64,000 bases of DNA from Epiperipatus broadwayi (GCA_028023455.1 JAQFVV010000144.1:1552001-1616000); one strand, 5' to 3'; shown: positions 24,019 to 38,300, counted from the first letter of the stretch. The notes: generated by a model from the sequence alone, not told the origin. Made by a program: numbers and translations.

Positions 24019-26929
24019 AGGATGAATTGTTATCTATGATTCACAGTGACACGGGTTAAACACTTAAAGCATGATTTATATGTTGGTGTTTTTTTTATTT
24101 GTTCAATACTTTTGATTCATTTACTTGGAAGGGTTTGTGACAATGTTTAGAATCAGCTGTTTATTTCTTAATGACTCATATTATGCATTCCTGCATGATA
24201 AAATGAGAGAAAGCATTGTTATTAGTGATTGAAAATCCAAGTCATTTGAAATTAAACGTAGTGTAACAGAGATGGGTCCTGGCTTTAACTGTGCTTTCTG
24301 TTTTTATAATAATGGTCTTTATAGTAGTTTATAGCAGCTTTATGAAACAGCATCAGGTTGGAATATAGTCTAATGGAAGGAAGCTCTCATTTGGTTTACA
24401 CATATTTATTGGTGATTAATTGTGTATTTTTTGTCATTTCAAATGATGATATACAAACTGTTTTTAATGTTTTCAGTTTCTGTGATAAAGAGTTTATGAT
24501 GAAAGAATAATATTTAGGAAATTTTATCTTGAATAATTAAATGCTTGATAATGTTAATTTATTTAAATAACTTAGTAATGTTTTAAATAGAACATCAAAT
24601 TGAGTGTTGAGGAGCAACACAGACTCTGGCATGTTGCTACTGCATTAACAATATAAAAAGATATTCTATTATAGTAATATTATAACTATTTTAACTAATT
24701 AAAATATAGGATTAACATTTTTCCAAATCTGTATATGAAGTTGAGATATGAATTTTTTTTAATCACGATGTAAAAAACTGGAAGATTTTCATTTTTAGGG
24801 CTTATATGTAAGAATCTGGAGATCCAAGGTCAAAGTAAAACCTAATGGTGAGCTGTGCAACTTATCAGATTTGATAATTTTGAGTCTATTATTGTAATTC
24901 ATATCTTCATTAGATTAATCATGTGAAATTAATAAATAGTAACACACCTATTAATAAGGTATTTTATTTGATCAATATTGGTAACAGTATCCAATTATTT
25001 ATTCTCACTTTATTGTACCTACATAAGTGAATTTATATATATATATTTTGCCAGCTCTCCAGGCAATAGTCTCTGCTATTTTCTCTCTCACTTTTTTAAT
25101 AACTTTTGCTATCATCTTCACCAATAAACATCCCATCATTATTATTTAGTTTTATTACATTCAAATATCAGCCTTTCAAAGCTAATTGTGCATACACTTT
25201 TGCGAGTGTTAATAATAATAAATAAATACTTTCTCTCCAATACATGTTTATATGATAGTTTATATTTAAAATTTATTTAGTTCTTTTTGTTTTCTTTGTA
25301 TTTAGTATTTTTATCCATTTTATTGTATGCATTTGCTAGTTTTTCAATTTTATTTTAGCAAAAAAAAATTATTATTTTAAATTTATATCTTATAGTTATG
25401 GTAGTCCCCAAATCTTTATTTTTTGATACTTATTTGACCATTGAATTTCTTATTTTAATCCAATTTCTAATATTATAATCGTTTAGTCGCAAATTTTGTT
25501 CCATTGTTTTGCCATCACAATTCCATTTTCAGTTATCACAATTTAAATGGTTAGCCACCATTTTTCTTTATTAGTTTGAATGTATTTATTTTAATCCACT
25601 AAGTGTATTCATAATTATGATCAAGCTTTTGATTCAAATTTTTAAAAATATTGTCTAAAAACTTGATTTGATATTTAATTTTTATATTTAACACTGAAGT
25701 AACAGAGAGGGACATTGCAAGAGGATAACATTAATGAAAAATTTCTTCAAATTTTGGATATCTTCATTCGATGAAAAGAAAAAGATTAGTAATGATAATA
25801 AACCAACAGCCATCTTGTTACTAGATTTGGAATTATTTGATTTGAACTAAACAGTGTTTCTGCAATACATTATGTCTTTTAATGTAACCTGAAGAGTGTT
25901 ATTCTTTTCTTATTGTATTTATAATTCTATATATAAGCAATTTTAAATGTTTTACCAGTAAAGACTAATTAACAGATGAATTCACTGTTTTATTATAGAT
26001 AACCTTTAATTTGCTGATCATGTATTGACCTGCACTGTCAGATTCATAGCAGCCTTGTTCATAGCAGAAACTGTTGTATTTGAATATTGTTATGTAAATC
26101 TATAAATTTAAATATGCCATTTCTTCAATAATGCAACACTGGAATCCTTTATTATATAGGGTGAAAGTTATTAGCGCCATGCCTCTTTAAGTTGTAGCTG
26201 CTTATATATAATGAAAAATATGTATTTTAAAAAAGTTATGAGATTAATTCACAGAGAAATGAAAGAAATAAAATAGATAAATAGCCAGAATCAGATTTGA
26301 AATTGCTGTAATATACAATATTTAATTAAAATGTATTGTATAACAGTAATTTTTATCAGAAGGAAAAAAATAAATATCAGACAATAGAGGAAATTTAATT
26401 AGTATGGTTTAAAATACTAATTAAATTTACAGAGGCAAAATTAAACTGATAATACACCCACCATTTGGATTTTCCCCAATGAGTTTAATTACTCCAGAAA
26501 ATAAAAGGACTGAATGTATAAAAACTGGGGGAAAAATAAATAGGCTTTTTTTTGACATCTGGGTGAAGTAGCAGAAGAAAACAGTAGGAGACATCTTATT
26601 CCCAGAATCTTAGCTCTTGAAGGAGAAAAGGCTGATTAGGGTCATAAGAGATCACCCCAATCTTGTTATTATTTTAAATGCCTTAAGGGCTATCAGGATT
26701 AAAGGATGATGATGATAGTAAATGTAAAAGTACTGCCTTTAGTATATTAAAGGACTTGTTCCTAATTAATTACAGTCAAATTGTATTAAGTTAGAATAGC
26801 ATTTGATTCATAAATCTGTACATATTATACTTGTTTCAACATGTATATTAAATTGTATAAATTGAAGTCTGAGTTGCTATGTTCTTAAAAAATTATATTC
26901 CATACTAAATTGTTATTCCTACTGTAGAG
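24019..26929. other. AT-rich DNA without recognised genes
   Basis: Both strands were read. Only short open stretches and A/T runs were found. No repeat partner for this stretch was noticed elsewhere in the window. Part of 26400-26929 may be the degraded leader or gag start of the gypsy fragment that follows. Confidence 0.5.
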
Positions 26930-28560
26930 ATTAATGAGCTAAGACATAACAAAACTTAGAGCAATCATTTAGATCGAACCTAGCATAGAGAGAAAATTAG
27001 CAGTTTGAAAGTTCAAACATAGTTTTGAAAGAATTACATCATTTTGTCAAACTTGGGACAAGTTTGATGTGTGTAATGCCACCAAACAGCCATTACACTT
27101 AATCCAAGTCAAAATTTTTTTAACATTAAATGGCTTAGAGGACAATAAGTCAAAAGTCATAGCTCTCATGTTTTTCTGGTAAAAGTTTTATGACCCTCCT
27201 GTAACAGATAATATATTGTATGAGGGATTAATAAAAAAATTAAGCAAATAATTTAGCCCTTGACCATCCTGCCATATAGCTCACATTTAAAAAATAGAAA
27301 ACAGTTTAAGGGTGAAACAATAAAAAAATACAAATCAGCTCTGAGTGAGCTTGCTAAAGATTATGGGTATGGAGAGTTTGTCAAGGAAATACTTATTGAT
27401 CAATTACTCTGATGCATGTCACATGACAGGCTCAGATATCAGCTGTTATCAGACACTGATCTAACCCATGAAATTGCTGTCAAGAAAGAAATAGGTTATG
27501 GACTAATTTTAGAGTAAGTTCATACTTTTAAATATAAACCTGAAAATAATATTAATATGCAAGTTTTTAAGATGAATAAAAAATATATTAATCTGAAGAA
27601 ACCTGAATATGAAAAGGAAATGAGCAAAAGATTGTAAGAGGAGCAGAAAAACATGTTTTAAATGTGGAAGTAAGAGGCATTAGCATGTGTATGTAGAAAA
27701 TTTATGAGTGAGGAGAACCAAGAGAAAATTCAGGTGCAGAAAAATAGGGGAGGTAAACCCTTTAATACTTATGTCATGACATGGAACTTAAGGGATTGCA
27801 GAAATTCATGATGAAATTGCAAATTTGCAGAAAAGAGATTACAATGGAGATAGATAGTGGTTCAGGGATATCAATAATGCTACTGATGTCTAACTTTCAA
27901 ATAGTAAAAACAGATGTTAAGGTTTAAGAAGTGAGTGGAAACACACTGAAGTTACTGGGGAAAGTGAAAGTGCCAATTAGATACTGTGAGAAAATAATTG
28001 AATTATCACTGTGCATAAGCAAAGTGAAAATTAGGCCTGTAATAGGAAGGGAATGGCTCTGCATGATAGAAATCCAAATTAGTATTGTAAAAAAAATTTC
28101 CCTCAAATAAGAACTTCAAAACAAATATTCAGATTTATTTATTGAGGAATTGGATATAACATCAATAGGCTCAGTAGAGATTCAGCTAGTTGAAACATAT
28201 GTCTGCTTATGGGTAAACCACAAAAAATCCCATTCACACAGAAAAAAAGTCATGGAGAAAATTCAGGGATTGGTCAATAAGGGCATATTGTTATCAGTTG
28301 AAATGTCTGATTGGGCCATGCTCATAGTTGTAATAACAAAATATAATGGTCAAATATGAATATGTGGGGATTATAGGGTAATTTTAAACAAGTATTTAAA
28401 TAAGGAGACATATCCAATACCTAATGTGAGTTGGCCAATCTGGAAAATGCATCACATTTCTCAAAACTGAATCTTAATTCTGCTTTTCACCAAATACCAG
28501 TGAGCTAAGACATAGATTTTTTTTATTACAGAAAAGAAAATTTTGGTTATGGCCTTCAAA
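26930..28560 (+). mobile_element. Decayed Ty3/gypsy fragment (gag to RT)
   Basis: Across many stops and frameshifts the order is Gag, zinc knuckle, protease, RT. Gag shows SELAKDYGYGEFVKEILIDQ and LRYQLLSDTDL, followed by a partial knuckle CFKCGSKRH. The protease keeps the catalytic motif in EIDSGSGIS, then PVIGREWL. The RT begins with KVMEKIQGLVNKGIL, a SDWAMLIVVITK stretch, ICGDYR and YPIP, and fades after SKLNLNSAFHQIP near 28505. No LTRs, RNase H or integrase were found. It belongs to a different lineage from the two other LTR elements in this window. Confidence 0.75.
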
Positions 28561-30519
28561 TTTATTTCAACTATTATTGAGTAATTTAGAATTAAGAAAC
28601 TGAATCTCAGCATAAACTGTTATTAAAAACTCTCTAGGCTTTCTTCAGAATTCTTAAATTCCTCTTTTTATTAATCTAATTTCATTACCTTCTCAAAATT
28701 AAGTCATAGATCATTGACCATCATAACAGCAAGTACTATTATAAATTTTGCAAAAAAGTGAGTCTTGTGATTTTACTTTTAAGTTCATATCCAAATCAAT
28801 TGGAGACCATTTCTGGATAATACTAGAATAATTTGAATAAATTTAAAGACAATTTAGAAAATTAAATGCTTACTGTAGTCAAATTTTACTAATTTATACC
28901 TATTGTTAATAGATACATTTCATGACAGAATTTAAATAAATATGTTTGATATTACAGTTATAAAAACATTTAAAAATACTCATACTAATAAACAACTTTT
29001 TTATTTGTGTATTACAATGTTTAGTGCAGTAGTAGAATAGATCCATACATTGCACCCCCATTTCTGTTGCTTGAATTTTTTACAAACTACTGAGCAAAAA
29101 CCATTTAATGATGATGATTACTATTATTATATTGTACAATTGTACTAATCGCCATTAACTAGCTTAAATTTTAGTCAAATCTTCAAAAGAGTTTAATACA
29201 TTTTATTAAAGTAGTAAGACTTATGATAAAATTATAACAATATTAATGTTCATCTAATTTTCATCACATTACTTTTACAATGTTATCAAATATAACCATC
29301 AACATTAATGCTATAATTTTTAAAATTTGAGATATAAAAACTCTTATAGAAATAAACATTAAGTGCATTGTATAGTCATTAACAGGTTATTATAGCAAAT
29401 TAAAACATAAACCCAAACTATAATTTATACAAATATTAACAGAAAAATAACATAAAAATTACCTCACTGTAAAATCATACTAAGAAGTGATACAATTATG
29501 AAAACAAAGATTATTTAGTACACTATATATTTTAACATTTTCTTAAAAAATGATTTAAAATTTATAAAATTAAAAATAAAAACTCATAAGATTAGAGGTA
29601 CTACAACTCTGATCTAAGCCTTGGACATTGTAGCTAATTTCATATTAGCACCAATTCACTTTCATTTTTTCAGCTTACTACAATATAAACATAAGCAGTT
29701 TTTTCACTTTTCTACTCTAGTGCCACCTAAAATAAGCTTCAGTTATCAGAAGTTTATCAGATTTATATACTATTGAATCCCATCCCCAAACCAGTTACTG
29801 CATTTTGCTTTTATTTGTGAAAGTTTGGAATTAAAGTTCAGAATTTTGCAATTGATAGCTATATTTAATTTCTTGTTTATTATTGAACCCATACAAAATT
29901 TAAGGAGAAAATGAGAGGTTAAATTATTTAAGTTCTTATAATAGTAATTTAAAAACAATATCAATATTTAATTTTTTACATACATGCATTATATTTTGGA
30001 ATAAATTTTAGTATTTTTTAAGCTATATTTAGATAAACTTGTCATTTATTTAATAATAGTACTTTTTTGCTTTGAAATCTAGACTAAAATGGTAATGTTA
30101 TCTTCTGTTTATTTTAGTGATTAGGCAACTACAAGTAGTTAAAACACATTAAATAAGATAAGAAACATAATACTGTATAATTCACTGCAATTAAACAAAG
30201 CATGTTGTTTTATGTAACAAGAATGTAGAAAATAGATTTTAATAAACATCAAATAAAAATGTAGAAAATAGATTTTATGAGTAATAGAATGTAGTATAAT
30301 GATAACAAAAGATCACTTTTGATATAAAAAATAAATATGAAAATAAATATAAGAAAAATGGAAAACGTGAATAAAATGATTTGGATATGCAAATCATTAT
30401 TGATTAAAGGAAATATTAGAATTACAATTATAACTATGCTATATACATATATGAAAGAAATGGACAACTGCCATAGTAATGTATGAAATAAATATTTAAA
30501 AATATATGAAGCAGATATA
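28561..30519. other. AT-rich intergenic DNA
   Basis: No gene or RNA recognised. A short direct repeat of ATGTAGAAAATAGATTTTA occurs at about 30223-30242 and 30258-30276. Confidence 0.5.
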
Positions 30520-30674
30520 TGCAAAAATGATATCACATGATCACCATTTCCTATGCTTATACAAACTGCTAAAACAGTAGCAAACTCTCCATACAGTAGC
30601 GCCACCAGTGCAAACTTTAGTAATCAATGAATTCTAGAAGATTTGTGCATAAATCCCTATCTAATGCCTACTCT

Positions 30675-30728
30675 CCAATATCCCCAGCTTGTTTCTAGCT
30701 TGAGGCTTTCATCAGTAAGGAGCCTTGG
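30675..30728 (-). ncRNA. Hammerhead ribozyme, decayed copy
   Basis: On the minus strand CTGATGA is intact, followed by stem II AGC/GCT with loop CTCAA, then GAAAC. The cleavage triplet reads AGC instead of GUC and stem III no longer pairs. Stem I (CCTTA with TGGGG) is weakened but its outer CCAA/TTGG pairing is kept. Probably inactive. Confidence 0.7.
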
Positions 30729-30869
30729 ATCTGAGAGCACTAGACCTGGACCTTTGGACCTATCCCCTAGCATTTTGGGCTTATAGTTTTTAAGTTAACT
30801 AAATAAGCAAGAAGTGACTACTGGAGGATTGCATTAGATCCAAAGGACTAGATGCATTGCTCTCAGATC

Positions 30870-30924
30870 TAAGGCTCCTTGCTGGTTAAAGCCACAAGCT
30901 AGAAACTAGTCTGTGGATATTAGA
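30870..30924 (+). ncRNA. Hammerhead ribozyme, decayed copy
   Basis: The GAAACTAGTC segment (GAA, palindromic stem III, cleavage GUC) is intact. The core CTGANGA has become CTGGTTA, changing two invariant bases. Stem II is reduced. Expected to be inactive. Confidence 0.7.
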
Positions 30925-31023
30925 AGAGCACTGGGTGGCATTACTGTATGGAGAGTTGGCTACAGTTTATGTGCAAAAATGGTGACAAAAATGAAACAAA
31001 TTTTATTCATAGCTACAATACTA

Positions 31024-31202
31024 AAACAGGCAAAACTCTCCATACAGTAGTGCCACTCAGTGCCAACCAGAGTAATCAATGGATGCCAGAAGGCTTGTGC
31101 ATAAAATCCCTATCTAGTGCCTACTCATCTTCTGGCATCCATTGATTACTCTGGTTGGCACTGAGTGGCACTACTGTATGTAGAGTTTTACCTGTTTTAA
31201 TA

Positions 31203-31276
<74 letters not shown>

Positions 31277-31341
31277 ATAATAATAATAATAAAAAAATTT
31301 ATAATAATAATGTGCTAGCATAAGAAATAGTGATCATGTGA
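31024..31341. mobile_element. Retrozyme-family insertion with poly-A expansion
   Basis: It is flanked by AGCTACAATACTA at 31011-31023 and 31342-31354, a perfect 13-bp target-site duplication. The left half is antisense and the right half sense. The arms at about 31027-31092 and 31129-31200 are complementary. The ribozyme segment itself is absent from both. The right half ends in the family 3' terminus (TAGTGATCATGTG), but the part just before it has been expanded into a long A tract and TAA triplets. Confidence 0.8.
31206..31292. repeat. Long poly-A tract with TAA triplets
   Basis: Roughly 65 uninterrupted A residues are followed by TAA triplets, lying inside the retrozyme-family insertion. 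It may have expanded from the A/T-rich TTTATAAACAAT-type segment at this position in other copies. Confidence 0.9.
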
Positions 31342-31354
31342 AGCTACAATACTA

Positions 31355-31989
31355 CCGAATTATTAATGGCAGATTTAGAACTTTGTTGTATACCAATAAC
31401 ATTATAATTCTCAGGTTATCATGGCTAAAATACTGAACTAACAAATGTGATACTAAATGATACCACCTTTGTTTACAGCCTAAATTGTTATATAGATAAT
31501 GAATTACTGTAATGATAAAAACAAAAAAGAAATGAATAAAACAATATCACATTATTGATATACACTATTATAAGAAGTGAAAGTTTATATACCATCACTT
31601 GATATTAATCACAAAAAATTTATAATAATTGGGGATCGCATAAATATTTCGTAAGGTAATTAAAAGGAGCAATAGGTAAATCTGTCTTAGGAAAAATAAT
31701 TGAAATAATTAGAAGTTTAATATATCCAATTAATCTTTTTATTTAAAAACAATGGTTCATAATTTTATTTATTTTATACAAATGCAGTCAAAATTAAATA
31801 AAAATTAGAATGGTTAATTGCTATAGTTTTAATAATGTCAATGACTAAAATCTTTTTTATCCCACATTTTGTTTTAATATAGAATAATCCATTTTTGCCT
31901 GGGGAAAATTACAGTTTCTATAGACATGAAAACACTAGTCAAAAATTAGATGAGATCCACTAGATGGCAGGTAACAAGATGGGTGAGAA
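31355..31989. other. AT-rich spacer
   Basis: No feature recognised. Confidence 0.5.
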
Positions 31990-32660
31990 AGGTAATGCGG
32001 TATGCAAAAGATTTGGATAAAGAATTTATATCGGTATATTTGCACAAAAGATGGGATGATGAGGATTATTGAGTGTTATAGTAGTAAGGAATGGGATAAA
32101 AGAATAAATTTATTAATAAAGACTAGGGAGTTAGAGAGATGGAGAAATAGTATGGAGAGTAAAAAGAGTTTAAATATATATAGAAATAAACAGAATATTA
32201 GGTGTGAGTTAATATATGATAATAGTAAGGAAAGTAGTTTATTGTTTAAGGCTCGAATGGGATCTTTAGCTACAAACAAATGCCTAATATTTTGATTTAT
32301 TTTGTAAATTATGTAAGGAAGGAATTGAAAATATTAGGCATTTGTTAATTGAATGTAAATGTTTGAAAACAGAAAGGGTACATATAATGAAGTTGTGGAA
32401 AAATAAATATGAAAAGAGTGATTATACAGAAAGTGAATTATTGGTTTTTATGCTGGGTTTGGGAAAAGATAAGGGGGATTTAGATATAAAGGTTATAGAG
32501 TTGACAAAAATTATGTTGTGGAAATGGGATAGAGCAGATTATGGGTAAATTTAGAGTGGGGAATGTAAAAGAAAGTGGCTAACAGGTTTATCTGGGCATA
32601 ATTGCTGAGATATTCTTGACTTTGTTTAAGGAGAAGACATCACATCACATCTACTCATTT
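31990..32660 (+). mobile_element. LINE 3' end with (ACATC)n tail
   Basis: Two overlapping frames (32002-32295 and 32342-32548) encode the C-terminal end of a non-LTR RT protein. It contains SLLFKARMGSLATNK and then, after a frameshift near 32290, the zinc-binding CKLCKEGIENIRHLLIEC (Cys-x2-Cys, His, Cys). A 3' UTR of about 100 bp follows and ends in ACATC repeats near 32640-32660. A second copy of the same 3' UTR with a longer ACATC tail lies on the minus strand at 40463-40560. That supports the idea that this repeat is the natural 3' terminus of the family. The 5' side is truncated. Confidence 0.7.
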
Positions 32661-32764
32661 TAAAAAGTTTATTAAAAATATTAAATCAAAAAAGTCTTTC
32701 AATCCAAGCTGCTCATCAGAGCAGGTAAGCTTTATTTTTGTGTTATAATATATTATTTACAAAA

Positions 32765-35255
32765 ATGAGTCATAGCTATAATCTAGAAAGGGAAAACGTC
32801 AGGTCAACCCAGCTAACAAGATCGCACAGCGATATTAACGTAAAGCAATCTATTTCCATGCCAAACATAAGCCCTAATGAAAATAATAATAATATAAGCT
32901 ATCAAAATTACTTTAAATCGGTTGATACAAAGCAGGAAGGCCTTAGCTTTCTTAAAAAAAAAAAAAGTAAAAGCATTCAGCAATCAAAAGAAACTCTTGT
33001 GAATCCAAACAAAAATAACATGACCATGACTTCTAAAATGCAAAAAGTTGTTACGGTAAATTCGACCGTAAACCTTAAAAAATCAGAAATTCCCACTAAT
33101 ATCTCACAAGACCTATCTAAACCTATCAATGCACCTGAAAACCCACATACTAAACATCTAAAACAACGTCATATGTCCAAAAATAGCCCAAATCTAGCAG
33201 AAAATCCTTTTGGAGATTTCAGCACGACAAGTTTTGAAAAGTTTTTAAATGAAGGTGGCGTATCACCAGTAACAGCTATAGATCTCTGTAACGATCCTTT
33301 AGATGAACCAAAAGTCACTTTACAAACAAAATTAAAAGCTCATAAAGGAGAAATAAGTAAAAATACTCAGCCTCAGCCACAATCTGATGGTTTTATACCC
33401 GTAAAACAAAATTCAAATGGAAAATTCAATTCGAAATCCAATAGCAAAGTACACAATTCGTATATCGATCCAATAATAAATTTAGGAAAACTGCTAGTAT
33501 CACCGACTGAAATAAACTTTATTGAAACAGATTCTCCATGCATTAACATCAATTTTCAAACCAATAATGCGCTCTCTGACCACAATCTAGCAGCTAATCA
33601 TACTATAGGTTTTCAACCTTCAACATCAAATACAAATGTCAATTCCAACCCAACAAAAAACCGAAGCTATGCTCCGGTATTGGGAAACAATAAATCTAAA
33701 GCCCATATCCAAGAAGCAACTGAACCAGATATTCAACACAATGTCATGGACTTCATTGATGATGATAACCTTATCTCAATCAATGATGAGTTCAACACAG
33801 AACCATACCAACTTTCCCAGTCCTATATAAACAATTATGAAGCCATAAGCCAAGAATTTAATTCTCGAATTCCTTCAGTGTTATTTAACTCCTTCCTCAA
33901 CTATCACAGTGATAACACATTGATTCTAACCACCACTAATAACCTCTGTCAGTTATTCACCTTTCCAATGGATGATTTCTTTTTGCTTCTTAAAAGTCTT
34001 CAGTTAACAGAATCTATTCGCAGGGTCTATCACCACCCTAACAGATGCTACTTCATTATTGAGTTTCAGAATCTACTACAGAAAGAACTCTTTAAAAGAC
34101 AACAACTGTTCTTAAAAGACCGATATCTCATCAAAATAGATATGAATAAACCAAGAACAGCCTATGGAATAGCATGTAACTGCTACTTTAACTTCACTGA
34201 TGCTGATCTACAGAGGCTGCTTGCTAGATATGGTGTGTTAACTAGTTTCAAGTACCTTGCAGAGAGAAAGGGCAGATATTGAGCTTCCATCCAACAGTGC
34301 TGCCTTCTCTCTCAAGCTCAATCAAGGCGTCACTCCATCGGATATTCCTATAACTCTGGAAGAGAAAAAATGTCCAATTTACATAGCTATTCGAGGTGTA
34401 CAACCCCAGTGTTTCCACTGTGGAGACCGATCACATCTGATAAGGTCATGCCCAAACAGAATTTGTGATGTCTGCAACAGTAGGAAAAGCAAAAATCATA
34501 GATGCATAAAAAATACGCAAAACTTAATTCAGCTATCACATTCTTCACCCACTAACACAGAGGATCACATAAAAGGGCAGATACAAGACTCCAACACTGA
34601 CTTACTGTTGGAAAACAATCTAGAAATGGACCATCGCACTTCAACCAACTCATCTAATGATTACACACCTGTCAGACAACTCCAGCCTCCCATTCTACAA
34701 CACAAGACACAAAATCACACCAGCACCCATATGAACCCAAAACAACAAACATCAGCTATCAACATGACACCCCAGAAGATGCAAGAAACATTCAAAACTC
34801 ACTCAAAGGAAGATCATCCAACACAAGCTCCCAACAGTGAACCATTATCAACAAAACAAACTCTTCCAGTCACGAAGTCTCAACAAGAACATCCCATTCC
34901 AAACAACAAAAGAAAAACCCAAGACTCATCTAGCTCGCAGCCAGAAGACATTAACTCATCTACAGCTGACTTGGACAATGATGACAAAAACAACAAACAA
35001 GCAGCAAGCCATGCTACTAACTTGAGAAAAAAGAGAGAAAAAAGAACTAAACTAGCTCAATCACTCAGCACACAAGAAAGCAGCTCTTCCCAAAACACAG
35101 CTTTTGAAAATGATCACAATGAAGATAAACACAATTCCAACCCCTACTTAAGCTCCAAAATACCTGTTCCAACTCAACTGGTAATGGTGTCACATGACCC
35201 TGACAAACCACTTAGTGAAAATCAGAATTTTATGTCAATAATCTCCCCTATGTGA
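32765..35255 (+). pseudogene. LINE ORF1 (zinc-knuckle, nucleic-acid binding)
   Basis: The ATG at 32765 (MSHSYNLE) is chosen over an earlier one because it starts the polar ORF1-like sequence. About 400 Asn/Ser-rich residues are followed by an RRM-like segment (YFNFTDADLQRLL and on). A frameshift near 34255-34290 moves the reading into a second frame. That frame carries two zinc knuckles: CFHCGDRSHLIRSC (Cys-x2-Cys-x4-His-x4-Cys) and a CDVC...HRC variant. A long Gln/Ser/Thr-rich tail follows. Intact relatives coat LINE RNA. The break makes a full product impossible here. Confidence 0.8.
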
Positions 35256-35309
35256 TGTACTAATCACAGCTTAGTAAACATAACCTACAAATCTCTGTAA
35301 CAACTCAAC

Positions 35310-38300
35310 ATGCTTATTAAATTGGCCAGAATAAACATAAGGGGTTTTAACTCTCTGGGCCGTGTCTTTGCACTTAAAAGATGGCTAGACAAAACAGACC
35401 TCCACATAGTCTGTCTTTCCGAAACTAAATTACATATAAACTCAAATTACCAAATAACTCAACTGATGCAACAATATGGTCTATTTCATTATGTACCCTC
35501 AAACACAGCATCTTCTGGAGTTGCTTTTATAATCAATAAGAACCTGACCTACAGCTCTTCCAGAACATTACACCTTAGCAATGATCTATTAGTCATTAAG
35601 TTCACTTTTGGAAATATGGCAATAAATATCATTTACTTGTACATCAGAAATGATGCTTACTCAGCACAAGTAGTAATCAATAAAATCAATTCTCTTCTCT
35701 CTTCAGATGCCTCCCCTATTGTTTTTTTTTGGTGACTTCAACATGAGTTATGATAACTTCAACAAAAAACATCTTCACTTAATTAATAGAGTCCTGTTGT
35801 GTGGAGAGGGGTTTTTCCCTCCTGGATCATTCTCCTTCTACACACTGCAAAAGAAATCCCTAATTGACCTTCTCTATTATTCACCTGAACTTCACTTTGA
35901 CATATGCGCCAAGCTTCAATTGGTTCCCTTCACTGATCATTTAGCTCTTCTAATTTCACTTCATATAGATCCCACCACCACAGTTCATATAGATTATACA
36001 CCTACCATTAGACTACTCAACAAAGCAGCAACTCCAGAACTCATTTTCTCTGAAGCATATATCTTGTTCCAAAAAATCAAAATTCTTACTTTGCCTCCAC
36101 TACAGGCTTGGTCATCTTTCACCGGTATATTGAGCTCACTCATAGACTCATACACAAAGAAAACCAAAGGTCCAAATCAACTATTAAAAGATTTGGATGC
36201 CATAAACAACAGGTTAAAATCTCTACACCATATTGACATTCATCCCCAAGATATTTTGGAGCTAAAAACTCAATACCATAGCAAGCAAAAGGTCCTCGTG
36301 CATTACATTGCTACTAAAAGGTCTAAAATCTTCTTGGCCAACCAGCATAGCTGGACCCACAGCTACATTCACTGGGCAATTGGTTCAGTGGCCAGACCCA
36401 CACCTACTTCATTGTAAGTAGATCAGGGTTGCCTCAGTGGCCCAGCAATGCTTGCAAAGATTCATGAACACTTTCAGGCCAGGCTACAGAATTATAAATT
36501 TGAAAATGGAAACATCTGGAATCACTTGGAAGATGGGGTCACTCATGATATCAGTGAAAATCAGATAATCCAAAAGCTCATGGCCTATCCGGAGAGTGTT
36601 CATCCAGGAGTCCATGGAATTCCGATATTTGTACTTGTCCACCTGAGACATTTCACAGCCCCCATTGTACTGCAGATGATAGATGTTCTGGCAGGAGAGT
36701 TTCAAAACATTCCAGACCTGTACCCTGTGGCCCTTGTTCCTTTCCTAAAAAAGCCCATCAATCCCTCTACCCTATCCAACATAAGGCCCATTTCCATGAT
36801 TCCCCTCCTAATTAAGATCATTGAGGCCATAGTCAAGGACAAAATCCAAGATCAACTCTATACACACATCATGCCATATCAATTTGAATGCAAGGGCTCT
36901 TCCACCACGGATGTTGCACAGCGTTTTCTTCTTCTGGTAGAACACATCAGACTGCACAAAAAATCCAAGCCTATAGTTATTCAACTTGACTTTGCCTCGG
37001 CTTTTGACTCTGTTATACCCACTGTCCTACTCCAGACTCTCCTTGATTATCAAGTCCCTGGCATCTATACCAGAATTATTGGTAATCTGCTTTTGAACAG
37101 ATCTATCTTTACATCACTGGATGGAAGACTGTCCAATGGTTTCAGACCTCATTTTTCCATTCCCCAGGGATCACCACTCACCACTTTCTGTTTCATCACC
37201 TATATAAATCCTATGCTCAGAGAGATTGAGTGCAGACTCCCTGGAATTTTCATGCCAGCCCTGAAACATCATGTACAATACATAACCTATGTTGACGATG
37301 TCACCATCTTCCTCCCCGATAAAACTCACCTTCCAACACCCCGATAAAACTCACCTTCCAACACTCACACAAATCATTGATAAATATTCAAAGAAACTAA
37401 ATCTGAACATCAACTATAGCAAGTCCTCCATGTGAAAAATCAGCACTGGCTCAGTGATTCCGTCAGTCTTTACAGCTGAGCCGCAACTCTTCCTCAGTTT
37501 TCCTATGGCCAAGTCCAGACTTGCTATGGCAAAAGATATCCAACACTCCATCTTGGAAAAAACTAGCAAAGTGGTTCGATCTTTATCCCGAATCTCTCTT
37601 TCCCTGCCGGGCAAAGTAGCCCTTCTCAACATGCTGGTGTTTCCGAGATTGAATTATTATCTTCCCATAATTAAACCTACTAAAGCATTTCAGTCGTCAA
37701 TGAACTCACTGTGTTCAAATGTCATGTGGAGTGGAAAGATTGTTGCCATCAGCATCTGTAAGATGCAAATGCCCAGAGAGTTAAATGGACTTGGATTGCA
37801 CTCTGTTTCAACAATCTATTTACAGAAGGCAATTGCAGTTCTACATGCAATTCACTTAAAACAGCCAGAACTAAACCTAGCCACTCCAGTGGAACCTACA
37901 GACACACCACCACCTCTTGCTAGCAGATGGGCCACAATTATTTGGTTACATGTCACCAAGCTGATAAATCTATCTAAAACCTCTTTTGAAGGTAAAATAA
38001 CCTACTGGCAGGCCTATAACCTCAGATTTCAAAATCAGACTGCCCTCCTGACCACATTGAACATAGACAATAAACCATTGCTTAAAAAATTGAAGAACTG
38101 GTTTGTTGAACCAAAATACCTAGATTTTATCTTAAAACTCAACATCTCATCCTTACCCACTAACCATTTCTTAGTATGGAAAAGAGGATTCACCAAAATC
38201 AATCCTCAATGCCAGCTATGTAATACTGCCGATGAAACCATCCAACATTTACTTTATAATTGTCCGTTTCTTTTCCAAATCAGAAACTTCATCACAGAGA

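Larger units (their letters stand above)
30532..30971. mobile_element. Retrozyme-family inverted dimer, decayed ribozymes
   Basis: This 440-bp insertion is flanked by TGCAAAAATGAT (30520-30531) and TGCAAAAATGGT (30972-30983), an 11/12 target-site duplication. Its left half is the reverse complement of the family unit and its right half is in the sense direction, so it folds back on itself around 30780-30820. Each half contains a hammerhead ribozyme derivative (30675-30728 minus, 30870-30924 plus), both damaged. The left end carries ATCACATGATCACC and the right part GTATGGAGAGTT, as in the other copies. Confidence 0.8.

Noticed and set aside
31121-31321. Phenylalanine-rich open frame
   Set aside because: It is translation across the poly-A tract of the retrozyme-family insertion.
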